This document shows, in pieces, positions 53,858-62,433 of a DNA stretch of 64,000 nt. Source of the DNA: Pseudomonas abietaniphila (GTDB lineage Bacteria > Pseudomonadota > Gammaproteobacteria > Pseudomonadales > Pseudomonadaceae); contig NZ_CP155619.1 in assembly GCF_039697315.1 (NCBI RefSeq), positions 868,001 through 932,000 on the forward strand, written 5' to 3'. The translations under genes were made by a program, and so were the position numbers. Numbering within the stretch: the first letter of the stretch is position 1; the number at the start of each line of letters is the position of its first letter. The notes under the pieces are model-generated. The model was not told the DNA's origin. It saw only the letters and a program-made list of their open reading frames with translations, and did no database searches.

Positions 53858-54772
53858 TTATTTCACTCCTTTCGGCGCCAGCTCTTCCCGGCAATGATCC
53901 ACGAACAACTGCGCCGGCTTGGTCAATTGCGAACGACGCAGCCAGGCAGCGGACAGCCCCGAACCGGTGACCTGCTCGGCCAGCGGCACGCACACCAGCT
54001 TCTGCCCGTCGTAGGTGTATTCGGACTTGGGTCGTGTCACCAGAATCGAAAAACCGAACCCGCGACCCACCATGCCGCGAACCATCTCGATCGACGGCGA
54101 GCTGAACTGGATGTGCGGGGTCAGTCCCCGCTCCTCGAAAATACTCACGAAATAGGTACGGCTCGGCTGCACATCCAGCAGCACCATCGGTTCCAGCACC
54201 AGATCATTCAGCGAAACCTTGGCCTGATTGGCAAAGCGATGCCCCTCGGGCAACAGCGCATAAGGTTGCTGCGGCGCCATCAGCGGCACGGTGTCGATGG
54301 TGCTGTCCAGATCGTGCTCGTACAGAATCGCCAGATCGATACTGCCCGACGTCAGGGCCTGCACCAGCTCCTGCTGCTCGCCATCGCGGATGCGAATTTC
54401 CACGCCCGGCCAGCGATCACGAAACCCCGCGATCAAGCGTGGCAGGTACAGCGGCGCGACGGTCTCGAAACAGCCAATGTCGATCTGACCGGCGACCACG
54501 TCGTTGTCCGCGAGGGCGTTTTGCTCGAATTCGTGCGCCACCCGCAGCAACTCTTGCGCCTTGCGGTAAAAGCGCGCGCCGCTGGGCGTCAATGACACAC
54601 CTTGCGCGTGATGCCGAATGAACAGCTGCACGGCAAAGCTTTCTTCCAAATGTTTGATGGCGGTAGAGACCGAAGGCTGTGCGATGTAGAGCTTGCGCGA
54701 GGCTTCGGCGACGCTGCCGCACTCCACCGTGGTGACGAAATACTTGAGTTGTCGCAGGTTGTACGCGGCCAT
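53858..54772 (-). CDS. LysR family transcriptional regulator
   Basis: 304 aa. HTH: LRQLKYFVTTVECGSVAEAS, RKLYIAQPSVSTAIKHLEES. The effector domain starts GQIDIGCFETVAPLYLPRL. The CysB/BenM-like N-terminus (MAAYNLRQLKYF) is seen in catabolic regulators. It is divergent from the aldehyde dehydrogenase; the 273-bp gap holds a palindrome (54892-54909) and the conserved promoter-like block (54929-55000), so it probably activates the ALDH-GMC and transporter units. Confidence 0.88.
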   Translation of the reverse strand: MAAYNLRQLKYFVTTVECGSVAEASRKLYIAQPSVSTAIKHLEESFAVQLFIRHHAQGVSLTPSGARFYRKAQELLRVAHEFEQNALADNDVVAGQIDIGCFETVAPLYLPRLIAGFRDRWPGVEIRIRDGEQQELVQALTSGSIDLAILYEHDLDSTIDTVPLMAPQQPYALLPEGHRFANQAKVSLNDLVLEPMVLLDVQPSRTYFVSIFEERGLTPHIQFSSPSIEMVRGMVGRGFGFSILVTRPKSEYTYDGQKLVCVPLAEQVTGSGLSAAWLRRSQLTKPAQLFVDHCREELAPKGVK

Positions 54773-54891
54773 TGTTACCTCGAAATCGGTGAACCGTCAG
54801 ACCAGATCTTGCGCGTTATTCTGCGGTGTTCCCAGCGCCGGAGAAACAAACAATTTCCTGCCCATTGAAGCTAAAAAAACTGACCTTAAAA

Positions 54892-54909
54892 CGGTGCGCG
54901 TGCGCACCG
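54892..54909. promoter_or_regulatory. Perfect palindrome, candidate LysR site
   Basis: CGGTGCGC-GT-GCGCACCG is an 8-bp inverted repeat with a 2-bp centre in the LysR/ALDH intergenic region, 120 bp upstream of the LysR start and 140 bp upstream of the ALDH start. A further AAGGTGCGTC follows. Suited to a dimeric regulator. Function is inferred from location. Confidence 0.45.
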
Positions 54910-54928
54910 CAAAGGTGCGTCATTGGTG

Positions 54929-55000
54929 AGTTTTTTTATCGACAGCGAACACATTTTTACTCGTTTCCTGACCTCTCCACATCGCCCACTATCGGCACCA
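54929..55000 (+). promoter_or_regulatory. Conserved promoter-like block, copy 1 (upstream of ALDH)
   Basis: This stretch aligns without gaps to 58649-58720 upstream of the ABC importer. By hand count about 47 of the 70 positions from 54931 are identical, best in AGTTTTTT..TCG.CAG.GA.C and ACAT.TTTAC. Both copies lie 45-115 bp before a gene of the same presumed pathway. A shared activator site plus promoter is the simplest reading. Confidence 0.55.
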
Positions 55001-55045
55001 TCGATTGTGAACATGGCCCGCAGAGGCCATCCAGGAGTGTGTGCA

Positions 55046-56536
55046 GTGACGGACTTTGAACACTGGCAACAGCGTGGCGGACATCAACGTTTCATCGACG
55101 CCGCCCTGATCGCAGGCCGTCCTCATCAGGCCCGCAACGGCAAGACCTTTGCCGTCATCAACCCCGCCACCAATGCCGTGTTGGCCAACGTGGCGGCCTG
55201 CTCGGATACGGAGGTCGACCTGGCCGTCAGCGTCGCCCGGAAAAGCTTTGAAAGCGGCCCGTGGGCGCGCATGCAACCCAAGGAGCGCAAGGCAATCCTG
55301 TTGCGCTTGTCCGAGCTGATTCTGGCTCACCGGGAAGAACTGGCTTTGCTTGACTCGCTGAGCATGGGCAAGCCGGTGATGGACGCTTACAGCATCGATG
55401 TGCCCGGCGCCGCGCACGTGTTCGCCTGGTACGCCGAAAGTCTCGACAAGCTGTATGACCAGGTCGCCCCCACCGGCCCCGGTACGCTGGCGACCATCAC
55501 CCGGGTGCCGTTGGGCGTGATTGCCGCCGTGGTGCCGTGGAACTTCCCGCTGGACATGGCCGCCTGGAAACTCGCGCCCGCCCTCGCCGCCGGCAACAGC
55601 GTGATCCTCAAGCCCGCCGAACAATCACCCTTCTCGGCACTGCGTATGGCCGAACTGGCCCTGGAAGCCGGCGTTCCCGAGGGCGTTTTCAACGTGGTCA
55701 CAGGGCTGGGCGAACAGGCCGGGCGCGCGCTGGGGCTGCACCCGGACGTCGATGCACTGGCTTTCACCGGATCCACGCAAGTCGGCAAGTACTTCATGCA
55801 GTACGCGGCGCAGTCCAACCTCAAGCAAGTGTGGCTGGAGTGCGGCGGCAAGAGCCCGAATCTGGTGTTCGCCGACTGCCAGGACCTCGACCTGGCCGCT
55901 GAAAAAGCCGCCTTCGGCATCTTCTTCAATCAGGGCGAAGTGTGCTCGGCCAACTCCCGGTTGCTGGTGCAGCGTTCGATTCACGATGAGTTCGTCGAGC
56001 GCCTGATCGAGCAAACACGTCACTGGCAGCCCGGCGATCCGCTGAACCCCGCCAGCCGAATGGGCGCCATCGTCGACGCGAACCAGGCTGCACGGGTGAT
56101 GGAATACATCACTGAGGCCAGTGCCAGCGGTGCCCGTTTGGTCGCAGGCGGCGACCGGGTCGTGATCAACGGCTCGAATAATTTCATTCAGCCCACGCTG
56201 TTTACCCATGTCACCCGCGACATGCGTTTGTCCCGCGAGGAAGTGTTCGGCCCGGTACTTGCGATCACCCCGTTCGACACCGAGGACGAGGCGGTACAAA
56301 TGGCCAACGATCATATCTATGGCCTGGCGGCCTCCGTGTGGAGCGATGACCTCAATCGCGCGCACCGCGTCGCCAGTCGCTTGAACGCCGGCACCGTCTC
56401 GGTCAACACCGTGGACGCCCTGGACGTGACCGTTCCGTTCGGCGGTGGCAAGCAGTCCGGGTTCGGACGTGATCTGTCGCTGCACTCATTCGACAAATAC
56501 ACCCAGCTGAAAACCACCTGGTTTCAGTTGCGCTGA
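55046..56536 (+). CDS. Aldehyde dehydrogenase, PuuC-like
   Basis: 496 aa from GTG 55046, with CCAGGAG 8 nt upstream; an in-frame extension to 54923 crosses the conserved promoter block and is unlikely. VVPWNFPLDMAAWKLAPALA, GNSVILKPAEQSPFSALRM, WLECGGKSPN with catalytic Glu, and NQGEVCSANS with the nucleophilic Cys. The length and blocks match gamma-glutamyl-gamma-aminobutyraldehyde dehydrogenase (PuuC) and kin, which oxidise amino-aldehydes with NAD(P)+. The GMC gene starts 29 bp downstream, so the two form an operon. Confidence 0.9.
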   Translation: MTDFEHWQQRGGHQRFIDAALIAGRPHQARNGKTFAVINPATNAVLANVAACSDTEVDLAVSVARKSFESGPWARMQPKERKAILLRLSELILAHREELALLDSLSMGKPVMDAYSIDVPGAAHVFAWYAESLDKLYDQVAPTGPGTLATITRVPLGVIAAVVPWNFPLDMAAWKLAPALAAGNSVILKPAEQSPFSALRMAELALEAGVPEGVFNVVTGLGEQAGRALGLHPDVDALAFTGSTQVGKYFMQYAAQSNLKQVWLECGGKSPNLVFADCQDLDLAAEKAAFGIFFNQGEVCSANSRLLVQRSIHDEFVERLIEQTRHWQPGDPLNPASRMGAIVDANQAARVMEYITEASASGARLVAGGDRVVINGSNNFIQPTLFTHVTRDMRLSREEVFGPVLAITPFDTEDEAVQMANDHIYGLAASVWSDDLNRAHRVASRLNAGTVSVNTVDALDVTVPFGGGKQSGFGRDLSLHSFDKYTQLKTTWFQLR

Positions 56537-56565
56537 GTCTCAGTAAGCGCCCTCGGGAGACACCC

Positions 56566-58248
56566 ATGAAAACCGATTACGACTACATCATCGTCGGCGC
56601 CGGTTCGTCCGGCTGCGTGCTGGCGAACCGTCTGAGCGCTGACCCCGCCGTGAGTGTCTGTTTGATCGAAGCAGGCAGTCAAGACAACAGCCTGCGCATC
56701 CAGACGCCTGCCGGGACCATCACGCTGTACAAGAGCAAGAAGTACAGCTGGAATTTCTTTTCCGCCCCGCAGAAAAACCTCAATGGTCGCAGCCTGCATA
56801 CACCACGCGGCAAGGCGTTGGGTGGCTCAAGTTCGATGAACAGCATGATCTACATCCGCGGTCACGCCAGCGATTACGACCGCTGGGCGCAGGCCGGCTG
56901 CCCCGGTTGGGACTGGAACAGCGTGCTGCCCTACTTCAAGAAATCCGAGAACAACCGGCTTGGCCAGGACCCACGCCTGCATGGCACCACCGGAGAGTTG
57001 AATGTGGAGGCAGCGCGTGATCCCAACCCGGTGTCGCAGCTGTTCGTGAAGGCTGCGCAACAGGTGGGCATTCGCCGTAACGACGATTTCAATGGCGATC
57101 AGCTTGAAGGCTGCGGCATCTACAACCTCACGCAGAAAGACGCCAGACGCCTGTCGAGTTATCGCGCGTTTGTCGCTCCGGTGCTCGACCGCCCGAACCT
57201 GACCGTGATCACCGACTGCTCGGTGCAGTCACTGGTCATTGAAACCCGTGTGGCCAAAGGCGTACGGGTCGAATCCGAGGGTCAGCGGACGACCCTGACG
57301 GCCCGCCGCGAAGTGATTCTGTCCGCGGGTTCGCTGGGCAGTCCGAGCCTGCTGCTGGCGTCCGGGATCGGGCCAGCGGACGACCTGACCAACGCGGGTA
57401 TCAAGGTGGAACATGACCTGCCGGGCGTCGGCAAGAACCTGCAGGACCACCTCGATGGCCTGATCACCGTGCGCTCGAAAAGCCCGCTGACCCTGGGCTT
57501 TTCGTTAGGCTCGCTGCCGAGCATTCTGGCTTCGCCGCTGCGCTATCTGTTCGGTAAAAAAGGCTGGCTGACCACCAACTACGTCGAGGCCGGTGGCTTT
57601 GCCCGTACGCCGCTGGCAGAGACGCTGCCCGATGTGCAGTTTCACTTCGTGCCGGGCTATCGCAGCCATCGCGGGCGGCTGTTTGAATGGGGTCATGGCT
57701 ACGCGGTGCACACCTGCGTGCTACGCCCGAAAAGCATCGGCGAAATACGCCTGGGTCGCGACGGCAAACCCGTGATCGATTTCAACTTCCTCTCTGATCC
57801 GCAGGACGCCAGGGTGCTGGTCGAAGGCCTGAAACTGGCGCGCAGGATCCTGGCCGATCAACCGTTCGACGGCATTCGCGGCACCGAGATGCTTCCCGGC
57901 AAGCACGTGCAGACCGACGAGCAACTGATGACTTACGTGCGCGACTACGCCGCGACCGTGTTCCACCCGGTCGGCACCTGCAAGATGGGCATCGACCCGA
58001 TGAGCGTCGTGGGGCCGGACCTGAAAGTGCACGGTGTGCAAGGCCTGCGAGTGGTCGACGCATCGATCATGCCGACACTGATCAGCGGCAACACCAACGC
58101 GCCGTGCATCATGATCGGGGAAAAAGCGGCGGACATGATCCTCAACAAAAACACACAGATCTGTGAGCAAGCTGGGTCTGGGCCGCATCCGGACGAAGAG
58201 GCGCGAACCACCCAAACATCTCCGGCGTCTGAAACTCAGTCTTCGTGA
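56566..58248 (+). CDS. GMC family FAD-dependent alcohol oxidoreductase (choline dehydrogenase-like)
   Basis: 560 aa. FAD motif DYIIVGAGSSGCVLANRLSA; GMC signatures GKALGGSSSMNSMIYIRG and SAGSLGSPSLLLASGIGP. Active-site His is in FHPVGTCKMG with Asn in SGNTNAPCIMIGEKAA. It would oxidise an alcohol to an aldehyde, passed to the ALDH upstream. The last 30 residues (after ADMILNKNTQ) look non-family; the TGA lies inside a REP repeat (58243 on), so the C-terminus was probably altered by the repeat insertion. Confidence 0.9.
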   Translation: MKTDYDYIIVGAGSSGCVLANRLSADPAVSVCLIEAGSQDNSLRIQTPAGTITLYKSKKYSWNFFSAPQKNLNGRSLHTPRGKALGGSSSMNSMIYIRGHASDYDRWAQAGCPGWDWNSVLPYFKKSENNRLGQDPRLHGTTGELNVEAARDPNPVSQLFVKAAQQVGIRRNDDFNGDQLEGCGIYNLTQKDARRLSSYRAFVAPVLDRPNLTVITDCSVQSLVIETRVAKGVRVESEGQRTTLTARREVILSAGSLGSPSLLLASGIGPADDLTNAGIKVEHDLPGVGKNLQDHLDGLITVRSKSPLTLGFSLGSLPSILASPLRYLFGKKGWLTTNYVEAGGFARTPLAETLPDVQFHFVPGYRSHRGRLFEWGHGYAVHTCVLRPKSIGEIRLGRDGKPVIDFNFLSDPQDARVLVEGLKLARRILADQPFDGIRGTEMLPGKHVQTDEQLMTYVRDYAATVFHPVGTCKMGIDPMSVVGPDLKVHGVQGLRVVDASIMPTLISGNTNAPCIMIGEKAADMILNKNTQICEQAGSGPHPDEEARTTQTSPASETQSS

Positions 58249-58466
58249 GCAAGCTCACTCCCACAGGATATGTCTGGGTGGACGTCATTCCTGTGGGAGC
58301 GAGCTTGCTCGCGAATGCGGTAGTGGGATCGTTCCAACGCTCCGCGTGGGAATGCCTTCCAGGACGATCCGCGTCCACGTTGACGCAGAGCGTCAGTCGC
58401 TGGGTTACCACGCGGAGCGTGGGAACGATCAATTCCTGTGGGAGCGAGCTTGCTCGCGAATGCGGT
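58243..58466. repeat. Composite REP / inverted-repeat element
   Basis: Three REP arms: an inverted one at 58243-58267 and two identical 35-bp direct copies at 58287-58321 and 58432-58466 (attcctgtgggagcgagcttgctcgcgaatgcggt type). Between the direct copies lies a block with inverted ends, GATCGTTCCAACGCTCCGCG near 58327 and CGCGGAGCGTGGGAACGATC at 58411-58430, with an inner GACGCAGAGCGTC palindrome. This combines two repeat families, one nested between direct copies of the other. Confidence 0.85.
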
Positions 58467-58572
58467 GTGTCATTCACCTTCGATGTATTGGCGTCCTGAC
58501 GCAGCCCTCTCCCCACCATCTCTCCCAGGTTTGAGGTCTACCCAGCATTTCGTGCTCCGCTCAACACCCGAT

Positions 58573-58609
58573 AAAACGCCGCGTTCCTGCACTAGGAAGC
58601 GGCGTTTTT
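58573..58609. terminator. Rho-independent terminator (bidirectional shape)
   Basis: AAAACGCCGC and GCGGCGTTTTT pair, with an inner TTCCT/AGGAA stem and a loop of about 6 nt, followed by TTTTTC. It probably ends read-through from the ALDH-GMC operon, 320 bp past its last stop and before the importer promoter block. Confidence 0.8.
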
Positions 58610-58648
58610 CGTGCGCCTGCCCCAGCTTCGAACACCTTTTCCCACCCC

Positions 58649-58720
58649 AGTTTTTTCCTCGTCAGGGACCACATATTTACTAATTTTCGTATCCCGCGAC
58701 ATCGGCCAACATCAACCTCG
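58649..58720 (+). promoter_or_regulatory. Conserved promoter-like block, copy 2 (upstream of ABC importer)
   Basis: Ungapped match to 54929-55000 (about two thirds identical). It is placed 112-184 bp before the binding-protein ATG and just after a terminator, a sensible promoter position. The same TTTTTT, TCG, CAG and CACAT.TTTAC pattern is present. Confidence 0.55.
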
Positions 58721-58832
58721 CCCCACAGAGGCAAAAGGTCCGTCAGAGGCCACGAGCGGTTCAAGTTTTGGCGTCTAGCCCCACTGCCCCGAGACAACGT
58801 CGAATTAAAAAACCACCATCCGGGAGTGTTCC

Positions 58833-59819
58833 ATGATCAAGTCTTTCGTATCGCGCTGTGTGCGTCCGCTGGCCCTGACTGCACTGGCGGCCGGCATCGC
58901 CAGCGGCGCTCAGGCCGGCACCCTGTCCATCGGGCACACCACCTGGGTGGGTTACGGCACCCTGTACCTGGCCAAGGACCTGGGCTACTTCAAAGACGCC
59001 GGCCTGACCGTCGAATTGCCCACCATCGAAGAAGCCTCGATGTACATGGCGGCCCAGGCCTCGGGGAAGCTGTCCGGCTCGGCGTCGACCCTGGATGAAA
59101 TCCTCAAATACCGTCCGCAGTTCTGCTTCAAGGCGGTCGCCGCGCTGGACGAAAGCCACGGCGGCGACGGCGTGCTGGTCGGCAAGGACATCAACAGCCT
59201 GCAAGACCTCAAGGGCAAGGCCGTCGCGGTCAACGAAGGTTCGGTTTCGCAGTTCTGGCTCAACTACCTGCTGAAAAATGCCGGCATGAAGATGAGCGAC
59301 CTGACCATCCAGAACATGACCGCCGACGACGCCGCCACCGCGTTCATTGCCGGTCGTGTCCCGGCCGCCGTGACCTGGGAACCTCACCTGACCACCGTGC
59401 GCAACAAGCAGCAAGGCAAGGTGCTGGTCGACAGCAGCACGACACCCGGCGTGATCGTCGATGTCGTGGCGTTGAGCTGCGATGTGATCGACAAGCAACA
59501 GGCTGACGTCAAGGCGCTGGTCGCAGGTCTGTACAAAGCCGTGCAGTACACCAAGGACCATCCGAAAGAAGCCTACGCAATCATGGCCAAGGGCGTCGGC
59601 GGCTACCTGGCTGATCCGGCTGAACTGGAAGCCGCGGCCAAAGGCGTGCGGTTCTACGATCAGGCCATGAGCGAAAAACTGCTCGGCAGCAACGGTAGCA
59701 CGGGCGATGCCGCGACCGTCATCAAGCTGGCCAACGAAACTGCCAGCGAGTTGCAGGGCAAGCCATACAACGTCAGCTACAGCGACCTGATCGATAACCG
59801 TTTCATCAGCCCGAAATAA
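58833..59819 (+). CDS. ABC transporter substrate-binding protein, NitT/TauT type
   Basis: 328 aa. Signal peptide of about 28 residues, cleaved near SGAQA/GT. The mature part has the SsuA/TauA/ThiY layout: IGHTTWVGYGTLYLAKDLGY, YFKDAGLTVELPTIEEASMY, LKGKAVAVNEGSVSQFWLNY, AFIAGRVPAAVTWEPHL. It binds a small substrate in the periplasm. First gene of a binding protein-permease-ATPase operon; the substrate class (sulfonate, nitrogen compound, pyrimidine precursor or other) is not decided by sequence. Confidence 0.9.
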   Translation: MIKSFVSRCVRPLALTALAAGIASGAQAGTLSIGHTTWVGYGTLYLAKDLGYFKDAGLTVELPTIEEASMYMAAQASGKLSGSASTLDEILKYRPQFCFKAVAALDESHGGDGVLVGKDINSLQDLKGKAVAVNEGSVSQFWLNYLLKNAGMKMSDLTIQNMTADDAATAFIAGRVPAAVTWEPHLTTVRNKQQGKVLVDSSTTPGVIVDVVALSCDVIDKQQADVKALVAGLYKAVQYTKDHPKEAYAIMAKGVGGYLADPAELEAAAKGVRFYDQAMSEKLLGSNGSTGDAATVIKLANETASELQGKPYNVSYSDLIDNRFISPK

Positions 59820-59832
59820 CCAGGAGCACGTC

Positions 59833-60636
59833 ATGTCCAAGCGCAATTCGTGGCTGAACCGGTGCCTCACGCCCAAGACCAGCTTGCCGATCCAGGTGAT
59901 CTGGAGCGCCAGCGGTCTGGCCTGGGCGCTGCTGATCGGCCTGTGGGCTTTTCTCTCCTACGGCGGCGTGGTGCCGGCGATGTTTCTGCCAACGCCCGGT
60001 GCAGTCTTCGATGCGGCGATGCGCCTGGCTCGTGACGGCACCCTCGGCCCGCACGTGTGGGCCAGCGTCGAAGTGGTGATGGTCGGCTTCGTGATCTCGT
60101 CGGTGGTCGCGGTGCCGATCGGTTTGATGATGGGCAGCTTCCGGGTCGTGCAAGCGTTCCTGGAGCCGCTGGTCAATTTCATCCGCTACCTGCCGGTCAC
60201 CTCGTTCGTCCCACTTTTCATCCTGTGGATCGGCATCGGCCTGGAGCAACGGGTGTCGATCATCATCTTCGGCGTGTTCTTCCAGCAACTGGTGATGATC
60301 GCTGACGTGTCCAAAGGCATTTCCAAGGACCTGATCAACGCCTCGTACACCCTCGGCTCCAGCCGCGCGGACGCCGTGTTGCATGTCATCGCACCGGCTT
60401 CGCTGCCCGGCGTGCTGGACACCCTGCGCGTCACCATGGGCTGGGCCTGGACCTACCTGGTGGTCGCCGAGCTGGTCGCAGCCTCCAGCGGCCTGGGCTA
60501 CCTGAGCCTCAAGGCCATGCGTGGCTTTCAGGTGGACGTGATTTTCCTGGCGATCGCCGTCATCGGGCTGTTGGGCCTGATCACCGATCAACTGTTCAGA
60601 TTTCTTCGCTTGAAGGTGGCCGCATGGGCTCAGTAA
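59833..60636 (+). CDS. ABC transporter permease, NitT/TauT type
   Basis: 267 aa, six predicted membrane segments. The EAA-like loop falls in the NASYTLGSSRADAVLHVIAP region, with the later ELVAASSGLGYLSLKAMRGF typical of SsuC/TauC. Begins 13 bp after the binding-protein stop; its end overlaps the ATPase start by 13 bp. Confidence 0.9.
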   Translation: MSKRNSWLNRCLTPKTSLPIQVIWSASGLAWALLIGLWAFLSYGGVVPAMFLPTPGAVFDAAMRLARDGTLGPHVWASVEVVMVGFVISSVVAVPIGLMMGSFRVVQAFLEPLVNFIRYLPVTSFVPLFILWIGIGLEQRVSIIIFGVFFQQLVMIADVSKGISKDLINASYTLGSSRADAVLHVIAPASLPGVLDTLRVTMGWAWTYLVVAELVAASSGLGYLSLKAMRGFQVDVIFLAIAVIGLLGLITDQLFRFLRLKVAAWAQ

Positions 60637-61460
60637 CCGCAACCTCGCCGATTCAGCTACGCCCCGCTCCCGTGACCACTGCCGCCACGCCACGCCTGCG
60701 GGTCGACAACGTCACCTTGCAGTACAAGACGCCGTCCGGCAGCACCTTCACGGCGCTGGACAAGGTGTCGTTCGATGTCCCCGATCAACAGTTTGCCGTG
60801 CTGGTCGGCCCTTCGGGTTGCGGCAAGTCCAGCCTGCTCTACCTCACAGCCGGCCTGGCCGAACCGACGTCGGGCGACATCTATGTCGGCGGCCAGCAAG
60901 TCGACGGCCCCGGCGCAGATCGCGGCATGGTGTTCCAGGGCTACACGCTCTTCCCGTGGCTGACCGTGCGCAAGAACATCGAATTCGGCCTCAAGCGCCG
61001 TGGCATGCCCGCGGCCGAACGCAAGGAAATCGTCGAGTTCTACCTCAACGAAGTGGGCCTGACGCGCTTTGCCGACAACTACGCCAAGCAGCTGTCCGGC
61101 GGCATGATGCAGCGCGTGGCGATTGCCCGCGCCTTGGCCAACGACCCGCAGATCCTGCTGATGGACGAGCCGTTCGGCGCGCTCGACAGCCAGACACGTC
61201 TGCAGATGCAGCAACTGCTGCTCAAGGTCTGGGAGCACAGCAAGAAGACGGTCTTGTTCGTCACCCACGACATCGACGAGGCCATTCTGCTGGGCGATCG
61301 CATCTTCGTCATGGGCGCACGCCCTGGTCGTATCAAGGAAGTGCTCGACGTGCCGATTGGCCGTCCGCGCAACCTGGACATGGTCATGGACCCCGAATTC
61401 ATCCGCATGAAGCGCAACATTTTTCATCTGTTGCATGACGGGCCGGAAGAACACCTATGA
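60624..61460 (+). CDS. ABC transporter ATPase, NitT/TauT type
   Basis: 278 aa. Walker A GPSGCGKSS (about residue 65), signature LSGGMMQRVAIARAL, Walker B ILLMDEPFGALDSQT, switch His in VTHDIDEAILLGDRI. A 30-residue N-terminal tail precedes the domain. It powers the importer encoded by the two preceding genes; overlap with the permease indicates coupled translation. Confidence 0.92.
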   Translation: MGSVTATSPIQLRPAPVTTAATPRLRVDNVTLQYKTPSGSTFTALDKVSFDVPDQQFAVLVGPSGCGKSSLLYLTAGLAEPTSGDIYVGGQQVDGPGADRGMVFQGYTLFPWLTVRKNIEFGLKRRGMPAAERKEIVEFYLNEVGLTRFADNYAKQLSGGMMQRVAIARALANDPQILLMDEPFGALDSQTRLQMQQLLLKVWEHSKKTVLFVTHDIDEAILLGDRIFVMGARPGRIKEVLDVPIGRPRNLDMVMDPEFIRMKRNIFHLLHDGPEEHL

Positions 61461-61560
61461 CGTGAAAGCACGTTTGTATGACCCCGTGTAACGCCATGCG
61501 GTGCTAGAGTCCTTCGCCACACAGGTGACACTCATCACACCGCTAACGGGAGTACATCGG

Positions 61561-62433
61561 ATGAAAATCGGTTTCTTGGGCCTGGGCAACATGGGTCAGG
61601 CCATCGCCGCCAATCTGCTGAAAGGCGAACATGAATTGCGGGTCTGGAACCGCTCGCCGCAGGCGACGCAATCGCTGGTCGAGCTCGGCGCCAAGGCAGT
61701 GACAGAACCCGCAGAGGCGTTCGACGCCGACGTGGTGTTCAGCATGCTCGCCGACGACAAGGCGCTGCGCTTGGTGCTGCTGGATTCGGGCCTGCTCAAG
61801 CAACTCAAGGCGCCGCTGATTCACGTCAATCTCGCGACCATTGCGGTGACGTTTGCCGATGAACTGGCCGAGCTGCACAAGGCTCAAGGCATCGACTACA
61901 TCGCAGCACCGGTGATGGGCCGGCCGAATGTCGCGGCTGCGGCTCAGCTGAATATTCTGGCTGCCGGGCCCGAACAGGCCATCGACACCGTTCAGCCCCT
62001 GTTCGACCTGATCGGGCGCAAGACCTGGCGCCTCGGCGAAAAAGCCTCGGCCGCCAACGCGATGAAACTGGCGACCAACTTCCTGCTGGTGTCGGCGGTT
62101 GAAGCCATGAGCGAAGCCGCCGTGCTGGTCACCCGCCACGGCCTCAAATCGGCGGACCTGGTGGACCTGGTGTCGAACACCATCTTCACCGGCCCGGTGT
62201 ACTCCGGCTACGGCGCGCTGATCGGGGAACGCCGCTACGAGCCCGCCGCGTTCAAGGCCGTGTTGGGGCTCAAAGACGTGGATTTGATCCTGGCGGCCGC
62301 CAGTCAGGTGCAGGTTCAAATGCCGACCGCCGACATGATCCGCGCCAACCTGCAGGACGCCGTCGACCACGGCCAGGGTGAAATGGACCTGGCGGTCCTG
62401 GCTGAAGTCGCGGAGCGTCGCAACCCGGCGTGA
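61561..62433 (+). CDS. NAD(P)-dependent oxidoreductase (beta-hydroxyacid dehydrogenase-like)
   Basis: 290 aa from ATG 61561 (GGGAG, 9-nt spacing). Rossmann start MKIGFLGLGNMGQAIAANLL, then VWNRSP, substrate loop AAPVMGRPNVAAA in place of DAPVSGG, catalytic Lys in AMKLATNFLL. It is a paralogue of the protein at 5940. It lies 100 bp after the ATPase gene on the same strand and may reduce an aldehyde, keto or imine intermediate of the neighbouring pathway. Confidence 0.85.
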   Translation: MKIGFLGLGNMGQAIAANLLKGEHELRVWNRSPQATQSLVELGAKAVTEPAEAFDADVVFSMLADDKALRLVLLDSGLLKQLKAPLIHVNLATIAVTFADELAELHKAQGIDYIAAPVMGRPNVAAAAQLNILAAGPEQAIDTVQPLFDLIGRKTWRLGEKASAANAMKLATNFLLVSAVEAMSEAAVLVTRHGLKSADLVDLVSNTIFTGPVYSGYGALIGERRYEPAAFKAVLGLKDVDLILAAASQVQVQMPTADMIRANLQDAVDHGQGEMDLAVLAEVAERRNPA

